From the NCBI GenBank assembly GCA_030141605.1, contig JAQGDQ010000040.1, forward strand, positions 248,001 through 312,000: a DNA stretch of 64,000 nucleotides, in the 5' to 3' direction. Source of the stretch: Tubiluchus corallicola (Eukaryota; Priapulida; Priapulimorpha; Priapulimorphida; Tubiluchidae). Numbering within the stretch: the stretch's first letter is position 1; the number at the start of each line of letters is the position of its first letter. Positions 47,403-62,836 of the stretch are shown in pieces. A program made the translations under genes and the position numbers. Below the pieces are notes generated by a model. The model was given only the letters and a program-made list of their open reading frames with translations, was not told the DNA's origin and did not search any database.

Positions 47403-50400
47403 GAAATTTAGCAGACTTGCAGAACAATTAATTATGACGATATTCAACCTACAGCAAGTCTTACATACCAAATAATTGCAACAAGAAAAAAAAACAATTT
47501 TTTCCTGAATCACCTCCTGAGCTAATGCATTTTATTTCACATGTGTTTGATTTTAAAGGACGAAAAATGAGCTCAAACAGATTTTAGTAGCTGTCTTGAA
47601 CTTCACTTTTTTACTTATCAATCCAAAACGTGCCAGATTTGCAGCACACTGCCTAACTAACGATTATTATACCCCGAGCCACTTTTTCACAAAAATCGAG
47701 TTTTTCTCTTGTTACTAAAACAAGACAATAAGAAATCAGCTTGTAATATGTTTATTGCTTATCCAGTTTAAAGAAGCTCCTCCCATCAGACGTATGTTAT
47801 AATTCATCAATAATAAATGGACTAATTATCCACACATGTATGCAAATAAAGTGTTAAGAGAAAATACTTAAACAAAAACATCCAACTGGAAATACCTTTG
47901 CTCTAATACAGACGTGTTTGGAGTAGGTGGTTGAAAATTACAGGATACTACAGGGAGAAAAGTGTAGCGCAAAACGCTAAAAAGTAAATGGTGAAAGGAA
48001 TATCCAAGTAATCACGGCTGTTCGTGACAAGTTAAGCAATGCCAATCCCAGTCAGTAAATGGATAGGTTTCATTGAAAGCATGCCACTCAGGATGTGTGC
48101 TATTATAAAGCATTAAAGACTTAATATACAGTAGGCCCTAGTATAAATTAAGTGATAAAGTAAAAGAATAAAACAGTGAAAAGTTTTTAAACTACTCGTA
48201 TAATGCGATTTTTTCTACAGAATCGTGTGAACAAACATTTTAAAGTAAAAGCCTAGTCACTCTTTATACATACAAAACAGTCTACATTTATTTGTGAAGA
48301 AAATAAACAAATAACTTTAAATCAGATCTCAGCGTTTACAATAACTACCCAAGTTAATTAATAAAACACCCGTAATTTGAACATTGGCGGTACTGTACCA
48401 ATAGATTTTGCACTCGGTAAACTTTGCTCGAGTAATGAAGTCTGACGTCGCAGCAGTAATTAGCGGCAAAAAGTAAGCACAATTCATCACAGTTTTACGT
48501 TATCGGCACAGAAATTTCATTCAATTCAACTAATTATTTACTAGCGCATATATTGGACTAAAAGTTTTAAACATATTAGTGTCCTTGGATATTAGATATT
48601 AAAATTTAATAAGATTTTAATCCTTGGATCCTTGGTTGCTGCTAGTACAAGAGTGATAGACATTTAAGTCTGTTAGTTGTCACGTTTATTAAATTTGCTA
48701 AATGTTTAAACGAAACGCTTACTAAAGCAAAGGATTCGGCTTATACATACCTAATTTTTAGAATTAATACCAGTTGTTTATTACTACTGAAAAGACAAAA
48801 AATCAGCAAAATTTACCTATCCCATACTACAATACTCAGATGTGTAAATCACTACTTTAGCATATTTTTGGCTGTTCTAAACTCCATAGCGAACAAATAA
48901 TGTGTGTAGATTATTTAGTACTTACACTGCGAAACACATGCGAAGCCATTTATGCAAATACTTCTCTACCCTGTGTCCACAGTCCAATGTACTGGCTGTT
49001 CATCACACTGGTCTACACACAGATTTAACAGAAGCAGAAAGGATAGCAAACTACTTTTGCCAAAAGGGAAGCAAAATGTGATTTCACTAACCAAATAATT
49101 TTTTATTAGTGTTTGTGCAAACTAAAAACGAAATTTTTCTGTTTAAAATAACTTGAAAAGTATAATTTTTCCAATTTTAAGAAGAAATCGTCATCAGTGC
49201 GCGGTGTAGCATTGCAGTTTAATTGAACCGTATACCATAGGAAGCTGACTTTGCTGCTAAAAATGTGCAGAATTTTCATGCGATTACTGTGAAAAAATTA
49301 TTTTGTTCTGTAAAATACCTGGAGAAATCGGGTATCTGGGTGGACCAGTCCCTCAGATCATTATCAGCAGCAGCGTCATCATGCGATGACATCAGCAATT
49401 AATAGTCGCACAATGAGAAAAATAAGTGTATCTTACTTAATTAGTTGATTATTATATTAGATATTGTTTCAGAACATGTTCCTTGAATTTTTGTGAAAAA
49501 ACAATGGCGAGGCTGGGCTTTTGCTTTAATTTTACTTTAAGGCGCGTTCTGGCAGTGGCGCGCTGGCGTTGCATTAGCGTAGGCACTGACAGTCACAGCG
49601 CTAGTCTATGATATTAAGAATAATGATGACTATCAGAATGAACTGCGAACGAAAATTTTGTCTTTGGTGATTTTCAGGCTTGAAGGTGACTTACGGAAAG
49701 CCGTGCCAAAGTTGCGAGCGCCGAGGTTTAGGAGCAGAAGTAAAGTAAGCTGTGGATAGGCATGCACATTCATCATTACTGGAGGAAAAATTAGCAGCAG
49801 AGCAAAATTTCGCAAGTTTGATTATTATTACACGGCACAAATGTTGAGTAAATATTGAGTAAACAAAATTCACTCATCAAAACATAAAAAACCAAGGTGA
49901 CATTAGAAGTGATAAACTGCGAAAAACAAGATAAAAACCAACTATAAGTGTTATGGCAAGAAGGATCTTCCCGGGGAAAGATCATTATAAAACTTAGTAG
50001 CCCAGAAGGGAAAGAAGCCATGGGTTCGTGAAAGAAGAATCATTCCTGGTTTTACGGTCGCATAGCTACAGCAACTCTGAAATGATGATAGCGAAGAAAA
50101 TGTTCTATTTCCGTCTGTTAGTATCTGTCGGCACTGGATTACAAAAAATCGTCTCTCCCACATTGCATTGGCAGAGGGCTAATTATACCAGGAGACGCTT
50201 TTGCGCTCGGAAAGGTCATAAGCTTCCTTTCCACGTTCCTCGGTACAGTTCGCTTGTGCATGTACAATCAACATGGTTTAACAGAATCCCAATCAGGGAA
50301 ATAATTCAAATCAGTCTGCCGTCGGTGTCACAAACAGCAAATTCCATCCAGCAAATGGGCAATTATCGTAAACAGTTGATAAGTCCCAGACAACGAAAAA

Positions 50401-52794
50401 ATCAGTTTAAGATGCGTTTTATGCTATTATTGTAAAATAATGTGGTGTCCTACGAGTTTACGACAATGATATTAAATGTCCAGACATACATAATTTTGGG
50501 ATAAAAATACTTGAAAATGACTGGAATTATTAAGCAGCATGATGTCCGCATCACTGGTATAACACTATGAAACTACAACATGAAAAAAATGTTAAACATT
50601 TTAGTATGTTCCCTGCAACGTTTCTGCAAAATCTATGTGGTTTACGACATAGTTTACAATTAAATGCAAACGCTGCTAATGTAATTATGGACAATCTTTA
50701 AAGGTCTATAAACACTGCTTTTTGTGCTAGACCTTCTCAAATTACAACTTTTGCATTATATCACAGTTTTTCTTTTTACGACAAAAATATTCAAATAAAC
50801 TAAAAAAATTAAAAAAATTATTGCAAATTATAATCTATACTACACCTGATAACTTTAGAATTTTGATTTAAACTATTTACTAAGCTCACAATTTTAACTT
50901 TTTAAGTCAACAGTTGTTAATCAACGATGCGCTGACACTGAATCGTGTTGATAATGATGAAATTTAATCGCCATTTTCTTTATTTCCAAATTAAGTATTG
51001 ATAATCTCGTCATAAATTTACAGAAATCAACCACACTTAATTACATACTCGTACTAAAAATTTACACCGCTGAGGGCAAATGCGTCTAACCCACATGGTG
51101 CAATAATTAAAGACAGATACTATAGTTCGAAATCAGGCAATCCGACTGCTGACATCCGATTGAATTTGATCCGAAATACTTGACCATCAGAATTTTCATG
51201 AAATTAAAACCCTCATAAGAGCAATTTATAATGAAATTATAGCTTGAAAACTGAATTTATTAAAGGTATGAACATGCAGCTCTCTTGAACACAAACGTCT
51301 AGTTGTCTAATCTCCAAAAAAGAAGGTAAAGAGGTTTAAATGGTTGAAAGGGCTCTTCTAGCAGGCTTTTGCCCTTATACATGGTTACCACAACAGGTAA
51401 CAGATACCAATTCTATATTTTCGATTTTACAAGGGCTTAAGACTGTAGGAAATTGATTTCGCCGCTTATATATTCAACGTGGAACTAAATGTCTGACGAA
51501 TTCTGCGTTTTACGTTCAACTTTTGAGGTCACTAAACTAAATTCTAGACCAGAAAATTTTATATTCGAAAGAACTTATGCTGGAGTAGATCTACTGCTTC
51601 GCCTAATTTCGAGCAGACGACGGGCACGCGTCATAGCGAAGTTAGTCAACCTGTAACCTTGAAAGGAAACTGAGAAACTTTTGAGTCTACCACCGATAAG
51701 AAGATTTTACAACTAACAGAGTGACTGGACTAGCCCAGAATCACTTACAGGCTAAGTCCTAGCGCTTGCCAAGAGGTGGTTCTGCCTTCTTTCATTCTCA
51801 AAATAAGTTCCTGCGTAACCTTGAATACGATTAGCTACTCAATGTCAGAGCTATGTATAGAGAGTTATGTATACACCGGAGTCCGGGCATCAATCAAGCA
51901 ATGCAAACAAGCTGAGCCAATATACCTGCTGTCCAGTTAAAGCAATAATTATAGGTTAAAGGTTTACCAGCTATTAAATTAAATTTACTGTTTTTCACAG
52001 TAAGACCCCAGGATGACTAGGCACCAGAGAACTTAACTGTTGAATAGTTCCAGCACATGTCGTACAAGATAGCGTCATTGCGATACGTATCAAGATGAAA
52101 TTGTCGAGTACAAAGATTTTTTCGAAGTGGTAAGTACTGCTGCTATGTCACGTTTACAAAAAATTGTCCAATATGTATTATGCTTATGCTTACGTCTGCA
52201 AATCGTAATGGTAAAAGCATTTAGACTCTGGCATCAAATAAAACTGTAGCGCGAACATAGTCTATTTGTAGCACTTTCAGTTCGTGAAGGTCATCTAAGG
52301 TCAACTTAAGTAAATAACCACATTTTTAAAGCAAATGCTATTACTATAATTATGGCTCATACAGTTGAATATACCGGAGTGACGAGCAGAGCACAAATAT
52401 CAAGCAAAAGAGCAAAAACGAAATGAACGACAGTGACCAGTTTAACAACATCAACAAACTATGCACGGAATACACTATTTTCAACCCTTCAGAAGTTGCA
52501 ATCTTGTTTTGATAATAGGCTTAGGACTGACCTTGAACTTCAAGTATCTGGCGAATGAAATTCTGCAAACTGATTGCACTGCAATAATGCAAACGGAAAT
52601 TTTTTGAATCTATGACTTGAAACGGAATCTATGACTTGACCGACATCAAATTTGTGTAGCAATATCTCCCATTTTTAATTGCCAGGACTAAAACAAACGT
52701 TCACTTGTTATACCGCCCTCCATTTCGAGAAAAATTATACAGGCCAATCGTTGCCGAGTTTACTAATGTCCTCACTGAGTTTGCTAAAATAAAG
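47403..52794. other. No gene recognised upstream of GLUT copy B
   Basis: The region should hold the promoter and any non-coding first exon of copy B. A 135-codon plus frame (50028-50435) has no recognisable motif and is not annotated as a gene. Confidence 0.4.
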
Positions 52795-53110
52795 GGAACA
52801 AAATTTAAACGAGTTAAAACTTGGCCCATTCACCTTGCACTACAATAATTCTGCGTTTGGGTCACTGACTCAGTGCTACCTTGAAAAATTTTGATGTCAC
52901 TGCCAATTTACAAAGCTTAGCTTTCAACCTTCAGAAAAACTACACACCCCTATTGTTGTTTGGTACGCCCCAGTGAATTTTAAACAGATCTGTCCACCCT
53001 GGAACAAAATTAAAACGAGTTAATTCGTGTCAGCGGCGCTGGTCATAGGTGCAATAATCCTAGGCTTGGGTCATTGATTCATGCAACTTAACCTTGAAAA
53101 ATTCAACACA
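52795..53110. repeat. Diverged tandem repeat, period about 206 bp
   Basis: GGAACAAAATTTAAACGAGTT at 52795 recurs as GGAACAAAATTAAAACGAGTT at 53001. Both are followed by TGGGTCA(C/T)TGA and ACCTTGAAAAATT at similar distances. Confidence 0.65.
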
Positions 53111-53165
53111 TTTACTTTCTGGGCCTTGGGGCAAAAATAAGAGAAAAATAAGTTAAACTAACAGT

Positions 53166-53166
<1 letters not shown>

Positions 53167-53201
<35 letters not shown>
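53167..53201. repeat. (TA)n microsatellite
   Basis: About 17 uninterrupted TA units. Confidence 0.95.
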
Positions 53202-53204
<3 letters not shown>

Positions 53205-56200
53205 CTTTTTTGCTGTTGAACTATTCACGAGATTCGTGTCATAGCGGTCAAGTAGAATTAACAGAAGTGGCGTGTGTTAATACGAAATTCAAAAAACCTT
53301 ATGAAAGTTTGAGTTTTTATCACGCAAGTTTAAAAGTTTAAAACTGTAAGTATACGTTTCAGCGAACGCAAGTTCAGTGCTGTAAACCCAGCACCCACAA
53401 ACATCTAGCAGTGTCCGTAACGTCAGGACTTCCACCCGAAGAACTTCAAATTTTCGCGTTTGTTCAGGTAGTGTCAAGACTTGACACGTGATCACAGAAA
53501 ATCGATCCACCTTTCTAGCCGCTGTGTGACCACCGGTCAGTGAACTTATTTACCAAACAGGAACGATGCAAAACAAATGTAGCGCCATTTGCGGTTGTCT
53601 GCGTAAATTTAGTAAATTTAAACTGTGGGCTTGACGGTTTCCCTTGAAAAGAACGACATTAACTGAAGCGAGAAAAGCCTACAGAATAGGACCCCACAAA
53701 ATAAACATTGTTGTGCTTGCAGAAAGAGTGAAAACAGAAACACAATATACTCTGCTGACTTGAATATTGTAAAAAAATAGTAAAAACGTCTTGCCTGTTG
53801 TAGCTGTACTCACAACTTCGACATTTGCAGACAACTTGGCAAAAAAGAGTTATAATTTATAATTATAGTAAAAGCTACTTTATACTTGATCAAGCATTTT
53901 AAAGTGTGAATGAAACGCGGGGGTCGGAAGAAATTAATTCATTCACGTGTTCAAACAATGTACACACATAGACGTCAGGTTATAATGGAGAAACGAATAA
54001 GCTTAAAGTAAGCATGATAACAGTCTAGGTATATTTTTAGTTTTAAAGGCCTACATAATCAACATTTTATAAATAAATAATGGACACATGGTCACATAAT
54101 TTAAAAATTCTGCAGAAGGCAAACATATGCATTCATTTCACAAAAATTTCCAATCTGTGTAAGCTGTTTAAAGTGCCTTTATTATTCAGTATTTCATTAA
54201 TTACATTGGAATACAAAATTTATCCATCTGAGCGTTGCGAGACACAAAAAAATAAAGCTTCGTATTAGCGGTAGTTAGGAAAGTAGTTTTATCTTGCCTA
54301 TAGCGGCCCACTTTAACTATCCAAACGATCCAATCTGACTACATACACATCAGATTACGTAATCTTAATGATTTCGCTTCGACGCGCAATGAATGCATGA
54401 ATGCGTGCTCTATGCCCAGGCTCCAAGAATAGCCCAATCGGTCAAGTGAGGACAAATGAATGTCTGCATTAGCAGAGTCGCTTCCAGTTCAAGATGGGGA
54501 GCTACAGACACAACTTGGCTTCATTTGCCTAGGCATATTTATTAATAAGCAGGAAATAAGCTTCATTATACACGTAAAGGTAATTTTGAGACAAGAAAAA
54601 TGATAGATTGTCTGAGAACAATAATTATATAGATTACCTGAGGTGTTGAATTGTTGAATTGCTACTGCTCTGAGTGAAGTTGTGAGATAATGACTGGTCC
54701 TAACCAATGATGATGTTAAGGCTCACTGGTCAGACTAATTTGACGACTTAAATTTGTAATTCCGACAAAAATAATTTGTATTTCTATAAAGACTTGGTCC
54801 TGGACCGTTTACTAAGGCAAAAGGTATTGATGAATTATCACGCTTGCCGCTGGAGGAAGGTCAACAAAGTAATCAATTCAGTGTGTGAATGTCCGTGAAA
54901 GCCAAATCAATGAAATTTGATAGGAAAGCCAAGTATGGTATATCCATGATTAGATTTTGGGCCAGAAATCGTTGATGCAAAAATGACCTCTCTAACGGTC
55001 AAACGTTACTGTTACTAAAGATAATGCACATCTTTAAAATGGTACAAAACAGACATGGTTTGTATTGAGTGTACTTAGGAAAACACCATTGTTGGGCTTT
55101 TCATAGGCAACGTGACTAATGTTACATTGGATCATGGTATATGAAATTTCAAGGTCAATCTCTCATAAATTTCTTAGATCAAGTATAACTTGAAAATAGT
55201 GCAACATAAACACATTATTTGTACTTACAAAATATAGAGAACGCATGGGCTTTCTATTGTGCTAACATGCAAACTTGGTCAATTTTTAAAATAAAATCTG
55301 ACTAACTCACAAATGGTCCTGCCATAATGTGAACTGTACACAGTGCTGGGAAATTTTCATCTACCCAAACAAGATAACTAAACAAAGCATCTATTTTAGT
55401 GAGAGGCTTAAAAACATTTTTTATTGCAATCATATGCAGCAGGGGTAACCACGTACCTCATTGTTCCCTCTAGTTTCATGTAGTTCTTATGTAGCCAAGG
55501 AACCGCACAAATGTAGTTCAAAAGTCAAATTCTTAATACCAAGAACAATAACATGGTTGATACAGGTAATATCACACTATAAAAAATGTTTATTTAAAGC
55601 AACGTTTAATTGTAGCTATCATCGGGCTGTTAAAACATACCAGTACCTAGCTGAAACTTTACGTTTAATAAAAAATGTTCGTTTTTGTTAATTTTCACAC
55701 AGTTGATCAATTTAATCACAATAAACACATTAAAATCATTAAAAACAATTGCTTTAACTTTTAAATTGCGCCTACTCCAGTAGGCCTACCAGTACTTTTA
55801 AAGTAATTGTTTTAGCAAAGTTATTAAGGTACAAAATTTAATACCTGTCTTGCAAAAATCTGATACTGGCCTTGCTTTACTCGTTAATTTCGACGGATTT
55901 TGGCTAAGACAAACGTGCAATGTCTACGAGGCTGAAGTTCGGTTCAACGCAGCAAAACAAAAAAGTCACCATGAAATGGTTTAATAACCATCAAAGAAGA
56001 CGAAAAGCCGAAATTAATATAGCAGCTGTATCGAGGTATTCTGATAACGAATCAGCTCAAAAAAGCAGACAAAATAAATTATCACTATCCGTTTATCCCG
56101 CGTGCTGAACGAATGCTTCAGCTGCTCAACAGCTTTCCCTGGCGCTACAGCAGGATTGTGCGATGACGTCACATCAGGTGGATGGTGACGTTTATTGACA

Positions 56201-59200
56201 GAAGAGGACGCTAGCGTTTAATGAGTGACTGGACCCTCGAGAAAATTATGTCGAGAAGCCAAAAGAACAAGAATAATGCCTACGTGCTCTGATCACTTGC
56301 TTTCAACAGAAGCCATGGCATTTATCATGAAATAAATACGCGTAGTAAACGAACTCACCTCTGTACGTTATTTTTTGTCACAACACCAGTAAAATTATAC
56401 TTTTTGTTATTTAAATTTGACTTTCAGTAACGTTTTTATATTTTATTAAAAGACTAGGACTAGGACTCATCAATTTAATGTAAGCTTGAAAATTGCGTAA
56501 TGGTTTTTAGTGATAGAAGCCTTATTAAAAATCAGCATTAATTTTTCGGCTTCAGTAAAACTCGCCCCTATTTTAAAAATGAATATCAAATTTAGGTATG
56601 TTAGTACCTCGCTAAAAGCCAAAGCAGGATTTAGTGAATTAACCTTTTGCACATCAAAATTATAGTAACTTTAACAAAACTTGCAATTTTTTCATATTTT
56701 AGCACTACTGAGCCAAAGTGACTTTATTTTTCCGGTACTAGAGAACCAAAACCAGCGTAAAGTTTTTTCAGGTTCTGAAAGCTAAAATTATCAGCTGTAA
56801 TTTTAAAAACTTAGAATTAGATTAATTAGAGTTCACCTTGAGGTGTAATTTTATTTTACTTTTGATGCAGCACTTTACTAGCTATAGTCAGGGTTTTTGC
56901 TTCTCGATCATCTTAGTAGGGGTTCTTATGCTTATAGCTGCATTCCAGACCACTTGGGTTTAATTACAAGACTTATTTTCTATAAAAACACGTATATTTT
57001 CCGTCTTCAAAACAAGCAGTGATTTCGGTAACGTTTTGAAAATCAACTTTTTTTCTGTTTGTCTTGACATCGCGTATTTACTCGATAATTTTAAAGTTGT
57101 TCATGAAAAAGTAAAGACATTAAATGTTGCAACATCTAACCAAAGCAAGTGATTTTACACAGGGCAGGATTGTGCAAAATTCCTGCACAAGAGCAATTAT
57201 AGCTACCAATAAATTAACAGTAGGATGACACATCGTATTTCCGGCATTGGTATATATGTAAAAATGGTAACTAAATGAACAGCAAAGTTGCATAAACGTG
57301 TAAATGAATTTCACGATAATGGTATTTTGACAGGATTAGCTCTGTTAGACCAGTGCACTAGTATTACTACTTTGGGTAAGAACAGATTATTTATTAGTAG
57401 TCAGAATGCTATGTCAAAATATGAATATTCCGAACAGGATCAGATCTGTAAGGAACTATTTTGGGCAAGTCAGTATGTAATATTGAACATGTACCTGGCT
57501 TCCTCAAACAATGATGTCATGTGTTTACTAAATTCGCTGTTAATTAACCAACTGACTAAATTAACGTACATCAGCAACAAACTTTTATTTTTATTAACGT
57601 CGTAAATAGCCACTAAATACCATGTGTTTATTTGGTAGTATTGCACTTGCAATTATGAAAATGCGAATAAATGATACATACAATAACAATACCTGTACTG
57701 ATTACAAGCACATATGGTCACTCGTCAGCATATTCTACCTACAGAGAAAAATCCTCATTAAAACTCTACTGGCTAACGTGCATGGTCGCCATTACAAATA
57801 TCTGTGTTGCGTGAAAGAAAAACGAAGCTTGGTATATCTTCTTTCCCGAAAAACAATGTTGAAGTTGAATGATTTATATTAAGTAAGTGATTTTATTAAT
57901 TGTTGGCACAGCAACTTTGAAAAATTAAAAGCCAAAAATTAATGCATCCAAATCTGCGGAAAATACGAAAATCAACCCTAGGAATATAATTTTTAGCAAA
58001 ACTAACTTTATGTTGTAAATAAACACATAAAAATTTCACTTTTTAAGTTTTTCGTTATAAACGTTTTACTTATAATAGCAAAACAGGGAGGCAAATAATT
58101 GCTGCACCACAAACAATAATTTCTAATTACAACTAATTATAAGTAGGATTAGTGAGTGATGCATAATAGCTGCATAAAATTACACAGAACCATTTAGCGC
58201 ACATGATATTTTCTTACGTCGATTTCCCAATATGTAGCACATATGCTTTATGCATGCATATATACAAGAATGATTAAAGTGGGTTAGTTTTTCTTCTCGT
58301 GCAAGATGTTGTCTGTGGCTTCGCAACTATAAAACGTTATCGTCTGTTCGGTTTTAAGTTACACTATCCGAAATGTCAGAAGTCGGGCGGATGCTGTCTG
58401 AGAACGTAAATAACTCGTGACAAGCAAAATATTTACTTGTTTACGGTTATTATTATTTGCGAGCTTTCGCTACTATTTTACCGTGGTAAGAAACAATAAG
58501 TAAGTTTTCCATGTTGTTGCAAACAATTTCTTAAGTTGTTAGGTGCGCATCTTTTTTACATGAGTCTCCTGGAGACTAGGCAGATGTACATCCCCTAACT
58601 GTAAAGTTAGAAATGATGAGGCATTCTACATTACCTTTACACAAACAGAAACAAATGCTTATAACAATGTCCTCCGACTGTCGGAACTGCGTAGCGTCCC
58701 TCTGCGTTCTAGTTTTGTTATTGCTCTGCTTACAAAACAGCCTTTCAAAGTTTGATGTAAAGTTTGCCGTTTGCTTATAGTTTAAGCGTAAAGTGAACAC
58801 ATTTTTTAAAATATTTCTTTCCGGTTTGGCTATTTGGCGTAATTAACATGAACCGTCTCCCAGGTGTTTAAGATTTCAGGTTGTTCGTAATAATAAATTC
58901 AAACTAAGTACATGTACCGAATTATCGTAAGTCATTTTACAGTTTCCATTGTGTTTCATTTGCCAAATCCAGTTACTAAAGTCGGCTAAGTGCCCACATG
59001 ATCTTTTCATTTCAGAATGATGAAGCAACGTGAAATACAGTATTTGCCCTTGAACACAGTATGAGGCACACGAGTCAAAACAACATTTAACAAACGACGT
59101 CTTTGGTGAGTTTTCTTAAATGCTAAAATTCAAAGCCTAATGCTAATAGCCATCGTTCTAATTTTGTGGTAGAACTGATCTGCGTGCTGAGTATTATAAA

Positions 59201-62200
59201 AACTTATTGCTGTCGTCAAATCAAGAAGATAGGACTCGAAACTGAGTTTGTTTTTCTGAACGTATGTCTTGAGTCTTAATTTCCTAGCGTGGTTTCCTTA
59301 CAATTGATTAGTTTTCTACAAAATTCTTATATAAGCCTACTATAACATACAAACTTTATATACTAATTTTGCCAAACTTGAGGATGGGAAATTAAAGCTG
59401 CTTTTCTCATAGTTTTTACAAGCAAGTGTTAGCAAATGAAATTCTACTTTTGTTAGTGCAGCGATGTATTCTTTGTAAGAACGTCGTTACTCAAAATTGT
59501 GTGCTCCACAAAAGTCACAGCCGGAGAAATTAAAAGCCCCTGCGAAAATCCTGCTAGTTACCGAATTGCCTGTAACTTGCTGGATTTCCTTTTGGATCGA
59601 TGCACAAGGTCAAAAAATACGATTCAGCAGCATGGCTTCGTGTGAAACCATTGAGCATTTACAGAACTAGCTGAAGTTGAATCTGTACGTGATGTCTATA
59701 GCAGGTCAGTTACTGCATCCGGGGCAATGCTGGAAAATGAGCTAATTTCGTCCCCAAGTATGGCTTCTTCCTGTTGACAGCCGCTGAAGCCTTGTACGCT
59801 ATTCGCGGCGCATGCGCAGACATAGCACTGCTAAACCTCGTTCCCTGTGGTACACAAATGTTAGTTGAAACAGGCAACTAAACAAAATAGTTGCTTTCTG
59901 GTTGTTTGGTAAGAAGCAAATCAATGCGAATACAGCGCCGCCAATTGGGCATCTTGCGAAGTTGAAGGGGAAGCATTAATGTCTGACGTCCTTTGGTTGA
60001 AGTTCAAATAAAATTTAAGGTTTGTGTTTACATGCTTATCTTCGTAGAATTTTTTTATGTAAGTTAATAATAAAAAAAGCTTTACGCATCAGGGTAAAGG
60101 TTTTACAGAAATTTCTATTCATAAAACTTATATCCAGTTGCAAAGCAAAGTTTTATACGATGTTTCGAGCAAACGGTCTAGCTATCAGTACGAAAAAGAG
60201 CTTTCATTAATAATGCTATATTAACGTTCTCTTTCTTGTGGTAGCAGCTTCGAATACGATACCTGAATAAGCTGATAAGACAAACTGTCGTGTAAAACTT
60301 CGTGTATTGCTTTTGATAAAATGAAGTTTTTTTAATTGAACATTTTATAATTGTTGAAATTGTTACACTATTTTCAGATTTTTTTCTTTGCTGTTGCTTT
60401 TTAAAACAGTTTGCCAAAACTTTTTAAAATGATTTTTCCATCACTTTTGCCTAGAAATACTACACTGTATTGTTTCTAGAACACAAAGCTATTTTTTAAT
60501 AATATGATAGTAATAATAACTATAGACATGGCAAATGTAATGAGTTATTATGAGTGAGATTTACCACACGTACATGTATAGGATGCAAATTTGACACATT
60601 TTGTTATAATAGTGTTTCAGATTTTTAATGCCTCAAGAATTAGAATTTAAAATTTGGTTTCTTGTTTTATTTTTACTTTTATTGTATTTGCTTATATTGT
60701 ATTGCTGAATTTGTATCTATGTACAATTAAATTTGTAGCCTAAGTTACAGTGTTCATTACTACTATATACTGCATGATCAGAATATAAATGCACAAACAC
60801 AAATACAAAAGCCAGCTACAAATTGTGATAGTTTATTTGAATTTATAAGCTTTTGTGATATTTACTACAGAATCAAGCCAGCTTAGGAGCACACAGAATT
60901 AATTATTAACTGTTCACATGAATCGTGCAAATATCAATGAGCCATGCTCCTTAGTTAAGGCGATTTTCAAGGTTGTATATCAATAAATAACTGTAGTCTA
61001 AATTTAAAAGCGCTTTTAATGAACGAGAAAACTGAGACAATATCAAAATCAAAGCAGATACATATTTTTCATGTTTATGAAATTTTTGTTGCCCTATTAT
61101 GCAAGATATAAAAGCATAAATAGGTAAACGGATAATGATAAGATTTTTGTTTGCTAGAGGAAATTACACTGCCAGCCTGAATTTTGCAGAGGCAGTTCTT
61201 GTGATGATTTGCTGATAAGGTGGATTATCCACGCGACAACTAATTTAATTCCATTAAATCTGAAGCAGTACAAGTCTTGGCAAGAGAAAGATGGCGTTCA
61301 GTATGAATAAGCATATTAACCGTCGTCGCTTTTTACTTGATTAAAGTAAAGAATGTTAATAGATTTCGTTGAGCAATATGCAAACCGTTGTATGCGGTGT
61401 TTGTTATATTTCAGCAATTGGCTTTAAGGTTTCCACAGACTTGCAACAGTTATGAGTGGAAAATAGAGCAAATCTTTTTGTTCCCAGAAGCCACAAAATG
61501 CAAGGATCATTATATACTGCAATTAAAATTTGCAAGCTTAAGACCTGTAAAATAAACGTATAACTTGCTTTGTTACCCGATTTTTTTATTTTTTTATACT
61601 TTTACAAATTTCAGTGGGCCTAGTGGCCTACATATATAGTCGTATCGTATTTACGCATCGAAAATTTACGTCACGTATTTGTCAAAGTTAACAGTATGTG
61701 CGTTACATAGTTTGACTTTTGTGGTTCGTCTGATATTAACTAATTTTCAGTAGACGTTGGTGGTAATTAGACAACTGTAAAATACTTCAGTCAAGCTGAT
61801 ACGAACAAGGTGTGTGACTGTTTTCCTAGAAGTTTTCAAATGTTAATAGTTTTCACCAGGGCGTCTTCAATGCAGGCGATTATTTATGGCGTACTTCGGG
61901 TTTATGACAATCAGTTAGTTTATAGAGATCAATAAATTGCGTATGCGTGCATTATGTAAGCAGGTTCGGCGCAGTCAATGTATACTTTCATGAGAACCTG
62001 AAAATTAAATGTTAATAATTGTCCCAACGGGCAATTCTAGATTTAATAATTAAAAATTTAGTAGAAATGCATGCCTCTACGTACTGAAAGAGTTAGTGAG
62101 CACAGGTGCTGTATATCATTATTTTTAAGCTCACTTTTGTTTGTGTGTTTACGGTTTCTGATCAGAGGGCGGGAAGAAAACATCGCTCTGGTGAACAAGG

Positions 62201-62633
62201 CTTTACAAATGTTTTTTTTCACCGCGCTTGTCATAACATACACGCAACTGGTAGTTATCGTGAGCGGATGTTCACTTTTCTGATTTTACTTTATTACTGA
62301 TATTCGCGAGACAAGTTTATAGCAGCATTGCGTCATTAATCAGAGGCCAGATTCATCACACGTCACAGAGAAAGTTATTCGTTGATTCCCCGAAGCCAAA
62401 CAAATTAGATACATGTATCTAACTCTTCTATTATGGTATTACCACAAATAATTATCAAAATGTACTTGGTTGAAAAATTAAGTTTTATTCACTTGCGTCT
62501 GGTGAGCAACCTGATCAAGCTATAGTAGCTCATAATACTAAATGACGAAAACGTTGTCCTTGTAATTATATATCATTGCAAATTATATAAGGTAATCAGA
62601 AATATGTATAATATGTATGACTAGCATCTAAAT
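53202..62633. other. Long gene-poor stretch
   Basis: Apart from the RT relic at 59520 no gene, RNA or structured repeat was recognised. Frames of up to 105 codons (57288-57605) have no family features and AT-driven composition. Confidence 0.4.
59520..59700 (+). mobile_element. Short reverse-transcriptase relic
   Basis: The plus-strand frame reads CENPASYRIACNLL, then FLLDRCTRSKNTIQQHGFV and a stop. This recalls the NPxSYRPI...LLxR...QHGF block of LINE reverse transcriptases. Only about 180 bp can be matched by eye. Confidence 0.45.

Positions 62634-62836
<203 letters not shown>

Noticed and set aside
47139-47513. 124-codon minus frame overlapping GLUT copy B exon 1
   Set aside because: It is an alternative frame; the exon 1 frame joins in phase to the TM1 exon and this one does not.
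50028-50435. 135-codon plus frame
   Set aside because: No recognisable motif, no clear splice sites or poly(A) signal, and a length possible by chance in 64 kb on six frames.
57288-57605. 105-codon plus frame
   Set aside because: No conserved motif; composition follows the local AT bias.
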